A model generated the notes under the pieces. That model saw only the letters and a program-made list of their open reading frames with translations. It ran no database searches and was not told where the DNA came from. From Pseudalkalibacillus decolorationis (GTDB lineage: Bacteria > Bacillota > Bacilli > Bacillales > Fictibacillaceae): 64,000 nucleotides of DNA. Both the position numbers and the translations under genes were made by a program. Of this stretch, positions 8,757 through 17,627 are shown in pieces. The stretch is from the NCBI RefSeq assembly GCF_024609785.1, contig NZ_JANHJQ010000008.1:145292-209291 (forward strand), given 5' to 3'. Numbering within the stretch: the stretch's first letter is position 1; the number at the start of each line of letters is the position of its first letter.

Positions 8757-8800
8757 TTAAATAAGGCTTGGCAATGGCTAAGCCTTGGCAGAACTTATAC
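8757..8800. repeat. partial family A repeat
   Basis: Contains AAGGCTTGGC...GCTAAGCCTTGG and CTTATACT, matching the middle of the family A element but lacking its ends. A decayed copy. Confidence 0.4.
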
Positions 8801-8889
8801 TGGGGACTTAAACTGTTCAACAACGGCGATTTTCCTTCTTGCCGAAAAGTTATATTTCCTCACGTATAAAAAAAGGAGGATGATACGTT

Positions 8890-9246
8890 ATGACAGGATT
8901 TCTTATTAAATTAGTTGTATGTCCCATTATTGTTATACTCGCCTATCTTATCTTTCCTAACGTGGATTATGCGAATTTATGGCAAGCAATAGTGGTCGGA
9001 TTAGTCTTAGCAATTGGAGCTCATTTAATGGAGTTGTTCCTATTAAAAGAAACCACTATGGCTTTGAGCACCATAATGGATTTTGTCGCAGCTGTTATTA
9101 TTGTTTATGTCGTTTCGGCCTTTTTCCCAACAGCTGAAGTGACTTTTTTCGGTGCAATTTTAACTGCTGTTTTACTTACCTTGACCGAGATTCCACAACA
9201 TAGCTACTTAATTAAGTCAGGGAAAACTCGAAAATCACCTGCTTAA
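8890..9246 (+). CDS. DUF2512 family membrane protein (YndM-like)
   Basis: A 118-residue integral membrane protein with four predicted helices, such as LIKLVVCPIIVILAYLIFP and TIMDFVAAVIIVYVVSAFFP. The layout matches the DUF2512/YndM family found in spore-forming Bacillaceae, whose function is unknown. A textbook ribosome binding site (AAAGGAGG) lies 9 nt before the ATG. A second, more typical member of the family lies at 11441-11905. Confidence 0.75.
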   Translation: MTGFLIKLVVCPIIVILAYLIFPNVDYANLWQAIVVGLVLAIGAHLMELFLLKETTMALSTIMDFVAAVIIVYVVSAFFPTAEVTFFGAILTAVLLTLTEIPQHSYLIKSGKTRKSPA

Positions 9247-9330
9247 ATTGATCTGTACAAAATCCTGACTGGAAGATAGGCAATAAATTTTATTGTTTAT
9301 AGAATTTTAAATTTTCCCGAAAACTTAAAA

Positions 9331-9355
9331 AAACTGGAGAGTTATTCTCCAGTTT
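9331..9355 (-). terminator. terminator of the YjcZ-like gene
   Basis: A perfect stem, AAACTGGAGA-GTTAT-TCTCCAGTTT, with a T-rich tract on the minus-strand 3' side. Confidence 0.85.
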
Positions 9356-9375
9356 TAATACATACAATTTAATTA

Positions 9376-9492
9376 TTAGTATCCTCCTCCACCGTAGCCG
9401 CCACCAACAAATGCAGCTCCTACAATGATCAAAAGGATGAACAATACAACGATAAGCGCAAAACCTCCGCCGCCACCATATCCACCAGACAT
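9376..9492 (-). CDS. YjcZ-family small sporulation protein, 38 aa
   Basis: A 38-residue peptide starting [20 protein letters not shown] and ending GGYGGGGY: a glycine/tyrosine-rich head and tail around one hydrophobic helix. This is the exact architecture of the YjcZ family of small Bacillus proteins, usually made during sporulation and annotated as spore or coat peptides. A strong AAAGGGGGGAA site precedes the ATG and a perfect terminator lies 20 bp past the stop. Confidence 0.9.
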   Translation of the reverse strand: MSGGYGGGGGFALIVVLFILLIIVGAAFVGGGYGGGGY

Positions 9493-9691
9493 TAAATTCC
9501 CCCCTTTCCATTTGCTACTAATAAACTATGTCCAGCATTCAATCTTGATAGGGCATTATGGAAAAAATCCCTCCCAATTATATGTAAATTTAAAGTTCAC
9601 GCATGGGAATGCCCGATAGACCTTCACTTTTCGTATTAAAAATGAGCGATTCGCCTATGGATTATATCGAGTGGGATAATAGGGGATTTTT

Positions 9692-10324
9692 TTAAAAGTG
9701 GAAAAGTAATTTAAGTGCTTGAAAGCCAAAATAGAAACCAAATCCACACATGCAAAGACCTGATAGAACGGATATACCCTTCAGCATAAAAGGAGTCAAG
9801 AATTTTCTAAATCCACTTGATATGCAAGCCATTGTGACATCCCATAGCATTAAACCAATTATAATGGCTCCTCCATATATCATTAAATGAACATTGTTAT
9901 AGCGAGTGATCGTGTTCGCTAATACCGAACCATAGATACCAAGCCAAAAAAGAATGGATAATGGATTCGTTATCGAAATCAAGAAACCTCTCGTAAACGT
10001 GCTTTTCAGTGAGCTTTTCCTATAATTATTATGATTCTCTTCCATCCCTTGAGAACTGACAATACTCTCTATTCCCGTATACATTAATACAAATGTCCCG
10101 AATAACCATAGGAAGGATTTCATGAATGGAATCTCTAAGAAATGGACGACTCCAAAGAAAACAGCAGCGATAAAAAGTAGTTCCGCAACAATGGAACCTA
10201 GTCCAATAACCCAAGAATGGAAAAAGCCATGTTTGATTCCTTGGTCAATTTGCGCAGCATTGATAGGTCCAAGTGGGGCTGCTAATGAAAGTCCCAAAAG
10301 AATATAACTGAAGAACACACCCAA
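9692..10324 (-). CDS. LysE family translocator
   Basis: A six-helix exporter of the LysE superfamily, about 210 residues. Signature parts are LSLAAPLGPINAAQIDQGIK, then GFFHSWVIGLGSIVAELLFI and RGFLISITNPLSILFWLGIYG. The start is best placed at the TTG at 10324, which has GAGGAG eight nt upstream; the GTG at 10333 overlaps that ribosome binding site. It is only distantly similar to the LysE protein at 7303 and probably has a different substrate. Confidence 0.82.
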   Translation of the reverse strand: MGVFFSYILLGLSLAAPLGPINAAQIDQGIKHGFFHSWVIGLGSIVAELLFIAAVFFGVVHFLEIPFMKSFLWLFGTFVLMYTGIESIVSSQGMEENHNNYRKSSLKSTFTRGFLISITNPLSILFWLGIYGSVLANTITRYNNVHLMIYGGAIIIGLMLWDVTMACISSGFRKFLTPFMLKGISVLSGLCMCGFGFYFGFQALKLLFHF

Positions 10325-10412
10325 AGCTCTCACTCCTCATCAAGTAGTAGCTTGTACAAATGTATTCATCAGCTTAAGTTTGTATTCGTATACCAATCCG
10401 AATACGAATATC

Positions 10413-10664
10413 CTAACGTTTTGTCGCTTGATTACTTTCTTCGATTAATCTTAATAAATCAGTAGCTTTCTGCATTTGCTTTGCATTTGCTTCCGTATTA
10501 AATAATGGATTATGTTTAGCTTCATTTAATACCTCTTCAGCTTGTTTAACCTGTTGTTGTGCCTCTGTAAAACCAGTTTGATCTTCTTGAGCTCTCTCGA
10601 CAGCTACCCTTGCATTGTTTAACTGATCCATAACGGTATCGAAACTGTTTTCGTGTGATTCCAT
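10413..10664 (-). CDS. small coiled-coil protein, possibly DUF2564
   Basis: An 83-residue, fully soluble, helix-rich protein full of Glu, Gln and Ala (NNARVAVERAQEDQTGFTEA, QQVKQAEEVLNEAKHNP). Spacing and composition resemble DUF2564 proteins of Bacillaceae, whose role is unknown; this match is tentative. The ATG at 10664 follows GGGAGG at 9 nt, whereas the in-frame ATG at 10682 overlaps that site, so the shorter form is preferred. Confidence 0.6.
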   Translation of the reverse strand: MESHENSFDTVMDQLNNARVAVERAQEDQTGFTEAQQQVKQAEEVLNEAKHNPLFNTEANAKQMQKATDLLRLIEESNQATKR

Positions 10665-11063
10665 ACGTTTGCTTCCTCCCATAGAAAGTTTTTTTAGATT
10701 CTCAAAATTAACTATATGAATCCTTCTTCTAAGATTAATTTCTCCATTTCACAACTTTTCCCACATGTTAAATATTGGTTTGAACTTTATAATAAACAAC
10801 GATTAATTCGTAAAAGATAAATGTAATGAGTTACTGGGATAAGTTTTATTCTGATCTGGATTTCTACGTTGAGGCAATTATAAGGGAAGCTAAAAAGGCT
10901 ACCGGAACTTATATTGTATTCAGCCTGTTTAGCACAAATGCACGGCTGAAAACCTACAATAAGGATCCTTTTGTTACTATGCACTTTATTAGCTTATTGT
11001 TTGTGACAAAACTTGTGCTGAAGAATGAATAATGATTAAATAATCTTCAATGAAATAAAAATA

Positions 11064-11100
11064 AAGCTGTCAAGATTCTTTTCTAAGAATCCCACAGCTT
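11064..11100 (-). terminator. terminator of the S14 gene
   Basis: AAGCTGT (11064-11070) pairs with ACAGCTT (11094-11100), with an inner GATTCTT/AAGAATC stem. On the minus strand it is followed by TATTTTTATTTC. Confidence 0.85.
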
Positions 11101-11114
11101 GTTATTTATATGAT

Positions 11115-11300
11115 TTACCAACTGGCTTTTTTAAGCCCTGGTATTTGTCCTCGATAAGCAAACTTTCGAAGGCAGATTCGACATAGCTGAAATTTTCTTA
11201 ATACACTATGTGGTCTTCCACATTCATTACATCGAGTATATTCGCGTACTTGATATTTCTGGGGCTTGTTCTTCTTAACTATTAAAGACGTTTTAGCCAT
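11115..11300 (-). CDS. rpsN: 30S ribosomal protein S14, zinc-binding (type Z)
   Basis: A 61-residue S14 with the four-cysteine zinc ribbon intact (CNECG...LCRIC) and the conserved [10 protein letters not shown] and [12 protein letters not shown]14 sits in the head of the small ribosomal subunit. In Bacillus the zinc form is normally encoded in the spc ribosomal operon and a zinc-free paralogue serves as backup. This copy stands alone, with its own ribosome binding site (AAGGAGG) and terminator, and is not next to any ribosomal gene. It could be a second C+ copy, or the only one if the operon lacks rpsN; the window cannot tell. Confidence 0.95.
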   Translation of the reverse strand: MAKTSLIVKKNKPQKYQVREYTRCNECGRPHSVLRKFQLCRICLRKFAYRGQIPGLKKASW

Positions 11301-11440
11301 GATAGTATCCTCCTTAATTAGTATAAAAGAATTAGTATAAAAGGAAAGTATACTATATTTTCGGGTGCAGGTACAATGAAATATATGACAATTATTTTCC
11401 AGTCCGGTTCCTCTAAAAACGAATTCCTTGTTAAAAGTCT

Positions 11441-11905
11441 TTACCGATTATCATCTTTAGACGTCTCTTTGGCCATCGAATCGCTTACATCTGATTCTTC
11501 AGCGAACTCAGTAGCAAAGCTTTCTCTAGGGGCAGGATTTTGGTGAGCAGCATTTTGGTTAGGAAGAATTTCATTATCCATATATCGATGGAAAAACCAT
11601 TCGCCTATCGTTATTCCCGCAGTTGCATAAAATGTGGCTAACCCTAAAGGTATGTCTCCCTCAATGAAAGCATCCCCTAGCGCCCATAAACCTAAATACA
11701 CTAGTCCAAAATCAGCTATCGTGGCTGCTGTGTTACCATATCTCGGTAAAATGAACAAATCACCAATTAAGTAAGCAGCTACCGTCAATATTGTACTAAG
11801 TGCCAATATATCAGCAAATGATACCTCATATCCAAGTCCTAAGACAATAAACAAGACCAGTGTAATCATTACAAATTTAATCAGTAATGCTTTTATATGT
11901 TTCAT
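11441..11905 (-). CDS. yndM: YndM-like DUF2512 membrane protein
   Basis: A 154-residue membrane protein with four helices ([57 protein letters not shown]). It has an acidic, Ser/Asn-rich tail of about 40 residues. The sequence closely follows B. subtilis YndM (DUF2512), a protein of unknown function common in spore formers. An AGGAGG site precedes the ATG. The hydrophilic tail is longer than I would expect and may be cytoplasmic. Confidence 0.85.
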   Translation of the reverse strand: MKHIKALLIKFVMITLVLFIVLGLGYEVSFADILALSTILTVAAYLIGDLFILPRYGNTAATIADFGLVYLGLWALGDAFIEGDIPLGLATFYATAGITIGEWFFHRYMDNEILPNQNAAHQNPAPRESFATEFAEESDVSDSMAKETSKDDNR

Positions 11906-11988
11906 TTTAAACCTCCTTTTTACATTTAATATGTCCAGCTAGGTGGCTGTTATTCAGTAATTCAGGATATATATGGAAGATAATTGGT

Positions 11989-12083
11989 AAAGAAAACTTA
12001 GCAAAGCCAAGCCTTTGGCGCCGGCTGAGCCTTAGTTGCGCTTATACTATAGAAAGTATTTTTATACTTTCTTAACGTGTAAA
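11989..12083 (-). repeat. MITE-like repeat, family A copy 2
   Basis: Reads TAAAGAAAACTTAGCAAAGC at one end and ATACTTTCTTAACGTGTAAA at the other, with AGAAAGTAT-TTTT-ATACTTTCT as a perfect hairpin. Its boundary is 1-2 bp from the stop codon of the peptidase gene at 12085. Confidence 0.85.
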
Positions 12084-12084
12084 C

Positions 12085-12864
12085 TTAAACTCCTGCCTGT
12101 TCTTTTACCTTCCCCGTTTTTAAACAGTACTTGTACGCACTTGATAGCAAATGAAGTTTTATTCCCGATATCGTCATTTCATTCTGCTCGTCCTTTTCGA
12201 CGATAAAGTCTAGTTCACGCCCATCCATGATTGTGACAATATTACTCCCAACAACATGCAAATGTCCTTGATCACATATGATTGCTGTATTCTCATCGAT
12301 TCCTACACCGATTGTTCCCTTCGTTAATCCGACCTCATAGATCAACCGTCCGAATCTACCTCTCTGGGAAAAATGTTGGTCAATGATCAAATTATCCAAG
12401 AAACCAAACCCATTCCCCATCGTGATCTGATTAACCTGATCATTTTCTCCTTCAGCTTCTATAATCATTTTCCGACCCATTATTGAGGCCCCAGCACTCG
12501 TTCCCCCAATTACTAATCCATCTATGCGTTGATTTTTAATCGATTTTAGGAAGTTGCTTTTACTAAGAATTTCAGCGAGCTGTTGTTGGTCTCCACCTGT
12601 AAAGAACAGAGCTTTTACTTGATTTAACTTAGATATGTAATGATTGCTATCATCCTTGGATTGAATATTAAAATGTAAAACCTTCTGAACACCTACCGAG
12701 TGAAAAACCTTTTGGTAGTCACTATAGACCTGTTCAGGGATACCACTCGCAGTTGTTACAATCCCAATACTTCCAAAATCACATAAATCAGCGAAGGCAT
12801 TTAAAATTTCTTTAGCGCCCTTTTTGTCCTCATGACCACCAATGATCATTAATTTGCCTGTCAT
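12085..12864 (-). CDS. cyanophycinase-like peptidase (family S51)
   Basis: A 259-residue cytosolic serine peptidase of family S51. Key parts are KLMIIGGHEDKKG at the N-terminus, LFFTGGDQQQLAEIL, the nucleophile elbow GGTSAGASIMG (Ser), and IDQHFSQRGRFGRL with the expected Gln-His-Phe. Family members (CphB) cut the beta-Asp-Arg polymer cyanophycin into dipeptides. No cyanophycin synthetase is in the window, so a stand-alone dipeptidase or isoaspartyl role is possible. The gene is monocistronic, and a family A repeat begins at its stop codon. Confidence 0.85.
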   Translation of the reverse strand: MTGKLMIIGGHEDKKGAKEILNAFADLCDFGSIGIVTTASGIPEQVYSDYQKVFHSVGVQKVLHFNIQSKDDSNHYISKLNQVKALFFTGGDQQQLAEILSKSNFLKSIKNQRIDGLVIGGTSAGASIMGRKMIIEAEGENDQVNQITMGNGFGFLDNLIIDQHFSQRGRFGRLIYEVGLTKGTIGVGIDENTAIICDQGHLHVVGSNIVTIMDGRELDFIVEKDEQNEMTISGIKLHLLSSAYKYCLKTGKVKEQAGV

Positions 12865-13030
12865 ACATGCACCTCATTTTCGTTACAACTACATAGATAA
12901 GACTGATCTTTGTATATTATTAACTTCTATTCCCATAAATAAACTTTATTGGAAACTCAAACTCGTATAATGCTCTCTTCATTCAATATTTGTTAACCAT
13001 ATGTAAAGACAAATGTCAATACATCTACTA

Positions 13031-13091
13031 TTGGGAAAGTCATTGTCAATTCATGTCGATTTAACACCGGTTTCATTTGGCTATTTCCCAA
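13031..13091. promoter_or_regulatory. inverted repeat upstream of the neutral protease gene
   Basis: TTGGGAAA at 13031-13038 and TTTCCCAA at 13084-13091 form a spaced inverted repeat about 80-140 bp upstream of the protease start. It could be an operator or part of a looped regulatory site; nothing else supports a specific regulator. Confidence 0.35.
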
Positions 13092-13169
13092 TAAACAAAT
13101 GGGTTTACTGATGATATACTATGTCTGAACATTCTAAAGATATAAAAAATATACTGGGGAGGTAGTTTT

Positions 13170-14828
13170 ATGAAGAAAAGGAAAAGTGCTGCTCTATTAT
13201 TAACCCTTGGACTAGCTTTTAGTTCTTCAATGCCAGCTTTTGCTGCATCAGATATTGGTACTAGTGCGCAAAAGCAAGTAATTGAAAAAATGGAGCAAGC
13301 TTCAAAGGATGAGGTACAAGTTACATGGAAAAAGGGCCAAAAGGTTCCCTCATTTATTTCAGGTAAAGTCACAAAGAAATCTATTAAATCAAAAGAAGGA
13401 ATTAAAAAGTTCTTAAAAGAAAATAAGGACCTTTTTCAACTCGACCCAAAAAGTGATCTTACTCTATTGGATGTAAAGACGGACGATCTTGGTATGACTC
13501 ATTATGAATTTGCACAATCTGTTAAAGGAGTTCCAGTAAATGGAGCAGAGTTAAAAGTCCACACAGATGAAAATGGAAAAGTTATAGCAGTAAATGGCGA
13601 TGTCCATCCAGATGCACCAAAGAATCTCCAAGGAAATGTAAGCGCTAACATTAATGAGGATAAGGCAATCGATGTGGCTTGGAACTCTATCAACCTATCA
13701 CCTAAGGAAACACATGCTGAAAATGCTGAGGAAAATGTTCCTTTTAAATCGACGGTGAAAAATACGGTTGAAAAATCAAAACTTGTTATTTACGAAAAAG
13801 ATAATAACTATTTCTTAGCTTATAAGGTAGAACTTCAATTTATTTATCCATACCCTGCTAACTGGAAGGTATTTGTAGATGCGAAGGATGGTTCAATAGT
13901 AGATTCATATAATGCGGTAGCTGATGGAGCTACAACTGGTTATGGTTATGGAGTATTGGGAGATTACAAGGAATTAAATACCTACCTTTCTGGTGGAAAT
14001 TATTTTCTATATGATACAACCAAGCCTATGAACGGAGTTATTGAAGTCCGTACTGCCCAAAATGGCACTAGTTTACCGGGCCCGTATCCAGTTGATAGCA
14101 ACAATGCATTTACCGCTACTTCCCAAGCTGCTGCAGTGGATGCTCATTATTATGCTAGTCAAGTGTATGACTATTTCTATAATACCCATAACCGCAACAG
14201 TTACGATAATAACGGTTCAACAATCCGTTCTACGGTCAATTACGGCAGCAATTATAATAATGCATTTTGGAATGGGTCTCAAATGGTTTACGGAGATGGG
14301 GATGGCAGTACCTTTGCTCCACTCTCTGGAGCTTTGGACATAGTAGCACATGAGTTAACCCACGCTGTAACGGATACAACCGCAAATCTTGTGTATCAAG
14401 ATCAATCCGGAGCTTTAAATGAGTCCATGTCTGATGTTTTTTCTGTCTTCGTCGAACGAGAAGATTATTTACTTGGAGAAGATGCGTACACACCAAATAG
14501 ATCGGGGGATGCTTTACGTAGTCTTTCCAATCCACCAGCATACAACCAACCAGATCATATGGATAACTACTATTACACAAATTCAGATAATGGTGGCGTT
14601 CATACGAACAGCGGTATTCCAAACAAAGCAGGCTACTTAACAATTAGTAGTATAGGTGCCGATAAAGCGGAGAAGATTTATTACAGAGCCCTTACCGTTT
14701 ACCTTGGACCATACAGTAACTTTAGTGATGCTCGTGCAGCCCTTTTACAGTCAGCAGCTGATTATTATGGTTACGGTACTGAGTACGACACAATTGTAGA
14801 TTCTTGGAACCAAGTAGGCGTTTATTAA
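13170..14828 (+). CDS. npr: extracellular neutral metalloprotease (bacillolysin, M4)
   Basis: A secreted thermolysin-family protease, 552 residues. In order: signal peptide (residues 1-27, ending MPAFA), FTP propeptide, PepSY propeptide (to about 225), M4 catalytic domain and C-terminal helical domain. The zinc site is AHELTH at about residues 393-398 with the third ligand in NESMSD, and the downstream DNGGVHTNSGIPNKA motif holds the catalytic His region. The length matches Npr preproenzymes. A GGGGAGG site precedes the ATG, and a very strong terminator follows. In Bacillus such genes are expressed in stationary phase under quorum and nutrient control. A secreted protease 8 kb from a Rap-Phr pair is suggestive but not evidence of a link. 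Confidence 0.97.
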   Translation: MKKRKSAALLLTLGLAFSSSMPAFAASDIGTSAQKQVIEKMEQASKDEVQVTWKKGQKVPSFISGKVTKKSIKSKEGIKKFLKENKDLFQLDPKSDLTLLDVKTDDLGMTHYEFAQSVKGVPVNGAELKVHTDENGKVIAVNGDVHPDAPKNLQGNVSANINEDKAIDVAWNSINLSPKETHAENAEENVPFKSTVKNTVEKSKLVIYEKDNNYFLAYKVELQFIYPYPANWKVFVDAKDGSIVDSYNAVADGATTGYGYGVLGDYKELNTYLSGGNYFLYDTTKPMNGVIEVRTAQNGTSLPGPYPVDSNNAFTATSQAAAVDAHYYASQVYDYFYNTHNRNSYDNNGSTIRSTVNYGSNYNNAFWNGSQMVYGDGDGSTFAPLSGALDIVAHELTHAVTDTTANLVYQDQSGALNESMSDVFSVFVEREDYLLGEDAYTPNRSGDALRSLSNPPAYNQPDHMDNYYYTNSDNGGVHTNSGIPNKAGYLTISSIGADKAEKIYYRALTVYLGPYSNFSDARAALLQSAADYYGYGTEYDTIVDSWNQVGVY

Positions 14829-14870
14829 AAAAGTGTTAATCGGATATGACTAAATCTCTACAATTTAAAG

Positions 14871-14910
14871 AAAAGACCTTGGCAAATGTACGTCTTGCCA
14901 AGGTCTTTTT
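14871..14910 (+). terminator. terminator of the neutral protease gene
   Basis: A 15-bp stem, AAAAGACCTTGGCAA / TTGCCAAGGTCTTTT, runs directly into a T tract. Confidence 0.95.
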
Positions 14911-15017
14911 GTTCAATCCCAGAATTATTCCCCAGATTCAAACGGTTAAAAAGTTTTAATTTGTCCTCATTCTGCATATATACTTTGCCTTAAGGAAAAT
15001 TTAGGGAGGTTTAAATA

Positions 15018-15371
15018 TTGGAGCAAACAAAAATGATTAATGAAAATTGGGACCTGGGTTCGTTATATTCTGGCGGGACGGAATCACAAAGGTTAAGAGA
15101 AATGATCACCTGTCTTAAAAATAATATTGGACTACAAATTGAAATAATCAATAGATTAGAACTGCCAATTGAAAGAAACAATATCCCAGATCTATTGAGT
15201 TTACTTCAAGAAATCCAAGAAATAATGAATGGTTCCCTTGAGGTAGATGATTTTCTTATTTGTCTTTATTCTGAAAATGTTGAAGATACGGAGGCATTAT
15301 ATTTATTGGAAGAAAGCGCCCAAATTAAAACGGACTTTGAAACTCTTAAAAGCTCAATTCCTACTACCTAA
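15018..15371 (+). pseudogene. truncated oligoendopeptidase F (M3B), N-terminal domain only
   Basis: A 117-residue frame starting at a TTG with GGGAGG eight nt upstream. The opening NWDLGSLYSGGTESQRLREM and the later VDDFLICLYSENVEDTEALY match the N-terminal region of M3B oligoendopeptidases. Those are normally about 600 residues, with the HExGH zinc site in the last third. Here the frame stops after the first 117 residues and the next sequence is a convergent gene, so the catalytic part is missing. Translation signals look intact, so a short product may still be made. It is the first of three adjacent damaged genes. Confidence 0.75.
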
Positions 15372-15404
15372 AAAATAGATACTTCGTTCAATTAATTCCT
15401 CCAT

Positions 15405-15812
15405 CTAGCTTAGCTTTGAGAAAGTATGATCAGCATCTTTTATGAAGTGAATGGTTACATCGTTGTTTACATAAGTATTATAATATTGAACCCAATCTAC
15501 TATTTTGACCATGTTTACAACTTCTTTTCCTTCTTGAACCTCACCACTAAATGTCATCTCTGCAAAGGATCCATCACTTTCACCTGAGCCTGAAAAATCG
15601 AATCGAAAACATCCAATACCGTATTTCATCAATTCACGTGCAAATCGTACGAATAAAAATTTTCCCTCAATCTTAGAACCTGTGATCCCATGAAAAAGAA
15701 TGACAACTGGATGCTTTGATACACCTTCCTGCTCAGGTTGATGAGCCATCCCACGTAACGTTAAACCATTTACTTCAATTGACACTGGATATTCGATTAT
15801 ATTCGACCACAC
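15405..15812 (-). pseudogene. alpha/beta hydrolase with internal deletion
   Basis: The first 95 residues are a normal alpha/beta hydrolase start: beta strands, the oxyanion HGITGSK motif and FRFDFSGSGESDGSFAEMTF. The frame then jumps to what is normally the C-terminal end (YYNTYVNNDVTIHFIKDADHTF, containing the catalytic His). The middle, including the G-x-S-x-G nucleophile elbow and the acid residue, is absent, about 100-120 residues compared with the family. The reading frame survives the deletion. A 135-residue product could be made but cannot be catalytic. Confidence 0.8.
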
Positions 15813-15856
15813 TCCTATTCCACTTTATTGTTTAAAACCTAATTCAGATGTTTAGA

Positions 15857-16378
15857 TCAATCAAATACTATTCTTTCTAGCTTTTGCTCTTGATTTCTCC
15901 TTGAATCATGATCCTTCATGATGAACTTAATGACACTATCTTCTTCATTTGTACCGATAAACTGAGTTGCCACTTCCATCAATGCTCCTTTTGCATTTGA
16001 CACTGCGATCGCCCGGTCTGCTATCTTGAACATTTTTATGTCATTTATTTCATCACCGAAAACCGTTAATTGATAGTCGCTTACCCCATATTGCTGTTGC
16101 AGGGTTCTTATCGCTTGATCCTTTGTTGCCTTTTTGTCATGAATTTGAAACCAGTACCAACCTGGTGAATATAAGTTTTCAAAGAGATGAACTTCAACCA
16201 CAGATCCGAATTCCTCCAATATTTGATGATAAAATTCTTCCAATTTTTCTCTTCGATGGATAAATGTTAAACAAACGACCTGTTCGGAAAAGATTCGATT
16301 CAGATCATAGTCCTTTTTAAGTCTTTTATCCTTTGCATAGAGTCTTTCATTTAAATAATAATCCATCCCCCATGACAA
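15857..16378 (-). pseudogene. HAD hydrolase (Cof type), N-terminus missing
   Basis: A 173-residue frame with the cap domain and the C-terminal half of a Cof-type HAD phosphatase. Motif III lysine is in KKATKDQAIRTL and motif IV is FGDEINDIKMF. The N-terminal core with the catalytic DxDGT motif is missing. In-frame codons continue upstream past 16378 (HKHPVIFQKTL) into the end of the neighbouring MFS gene in another frame, without restoring the motif. It appears truncated at the junction with that gene. It is non-functional as a phosphatase unless rescued by another polypeptide. Confidence 0.75.
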
Positions 16379-16418
16379 TGTTTTTTGAAAAATAACTGGG
16401 TGTTTGTGGAGTAATTTT

Positions 16419-17627
16419 CTAGTGGCTTTCTGTTGCTGATATATTTTTAAAAATTTTTTCGCGTATAACGAATATCGAGATTAATAGGACCATTACATTT
16501 GCTATCGCACATAGGATTCCCACCCAAATAAAACTACCTCCATAAAGTAATGAAGCTGCGAAGGCTGTGAATAATCCTGAACCCGTATACATTGCGGAAC
16601 TGTTAAGAGACATTACAGTACCTCTTGCTCTTGGATTTAATTCCGAAATCAGTGCTGTCAGAGCAGATTGACCTAAACCAAAACAAGTTGCCCAAATTAC
16701 CTGAACCACGACGGCGTATATAAAGCTTTCCGTAAGAATTGAAAAGGAAAATACCGAAACAGCTACAATTAAACTGGAAAATACCACTACACTTTTTTTA
16801 CTAAATCGATCAGCTAAATTACCGCCAACAACACTTCCGATCACGCTGCCTATACCTGCAATCATCAATATTAATCCGATTTGTCCAGATGTTAAATTGT
16901 AATTCATGTTATAAAAAACGCCAACGTTCACAAACATCCCTTGAAGTCCACCAAAATATAGAAACGTTGCTAAAAGCGCGAAGAATATGGTTCGGTTTGA
17001 AAAAGCAGTACTAAATAGTTTAAATACACTACTTATTGAATGATCCGAATCTTTTTCCTTAAGAGGGTCCTTCGGGATTGCTTTCCAAATAGCTAGCAAG
17101 GTTATCATGGAAATTATACCTATAAACAAAAATGTCCAGCGCCATGTAAACAACTCAGCAATATAACCACCAATGGGTACACCGATAATGGCTGAAGAAA
17201 TAAGAGCACCAGTAACTATACCCATAGCTCGACCACGATGTTCATAAGAATAATGATCCCCTACTAAAGCGAAGACACCTGGTTCGATCATACCCGCACC
17301 AATGCCGGAGAGAATTCGAAAAACCATCAATATTGTAAAAGAGTCAGCAGTACCAGTTAAAGCCGTAGCAATTGCAAAAACCAACATCCCTAGTAGCAGC
17401 ATTTTTTTACGCCCCCAACGATCAGAAACAGCACCAAATATCGGGGCAGATAGTGCATAAGCAATGGCATAGGCTGTCACAAGAAGGCCGCCAAGATTAA
17501 TAGGCATATCCGTATCCTGAACCATGGTTGGAATTAATGGGACAGTCACAATCGAGTCGAATCCTACTAAGAATGAACAAAGAGCTAAAACAGGCAAGAA
17601 CCTTTTATTGTGTTGTACTACACTCAT
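16419..17627 (-). CDS. MFS multidrug-type transporter controlled by MerR
   Basis: A 402-residue, 12-helix major facilitator of the DHA1 drug:proton antiporter group. The loop 2-3 motif is FGAVSDRWGRKKMLLLG and helix 5 motif C is present as GALISSAIIGVPIGGYI. Its ATG overlaps the stop of the upstream MerR regulator gene by 4 bp (ATGA), so the two are translationally coupled. This layout is typical of MerR-family sensors of toxic organic compounds that switch on their own pump. The last residues (KNISATESH) abut the truncated HAD gene, so the very C-terminus may have been altered by that rearrangement. Confidence 0.85.
   Translation of the reverse strand: MSVVQHNKRFLPVLALCSFLVGFDSIVTVPLIPTMVQDTDMPINLGGLLVTAYAIAYALSAPIFGAVSDRWGRKKMLLLGMLVFAIATALTGTADSFTILMVFRILSGIGAGMIEPGVFALVGDHYSYEHRGRAMGIVTGALISSAIIGVPIGGYIAELFTWRWTFLFIGIISMITLLAIWKAIPKDPLKEKDSDHSISSVFKLFSTAFSNRTIFFALLATFLYFGGLQGMFVNVGVFYNMNYNLTSGQIGLILMIAGIGSVIGSVVGGNLADRFSKKSVVVFSSLIVAVSVFSFSILTESFIYAVVVQVIWATCFGLGQSALTALISELNPRARGTVMSLNSSAMYTGSGLFTAFAASLLYGGSFIWVGILCAIANVMVLLISIFVIREKIFKNISATESH

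Noticed and set aside
10787..11032. Two overlapping frames of 65-68 codons on opposite strands
   Set aside because: No ribosome binding site, composition unlike neighbours and no recognisable family. Treated as non-coding.
14041..14643. Frames antisense to or out of frame with the neutral protease gene
   Set aside because: The protease frame explains the region completely, with motifs throughout.
16379..16440. Continuation of the HAD frame upstream into the MFS gene end
   Set aside because: It extends the frame (HKHPVIFQKTL) but does not bring back the catalytic DxDGT motif, and it overlaps the MFS coding end, so it was not added to the gene.
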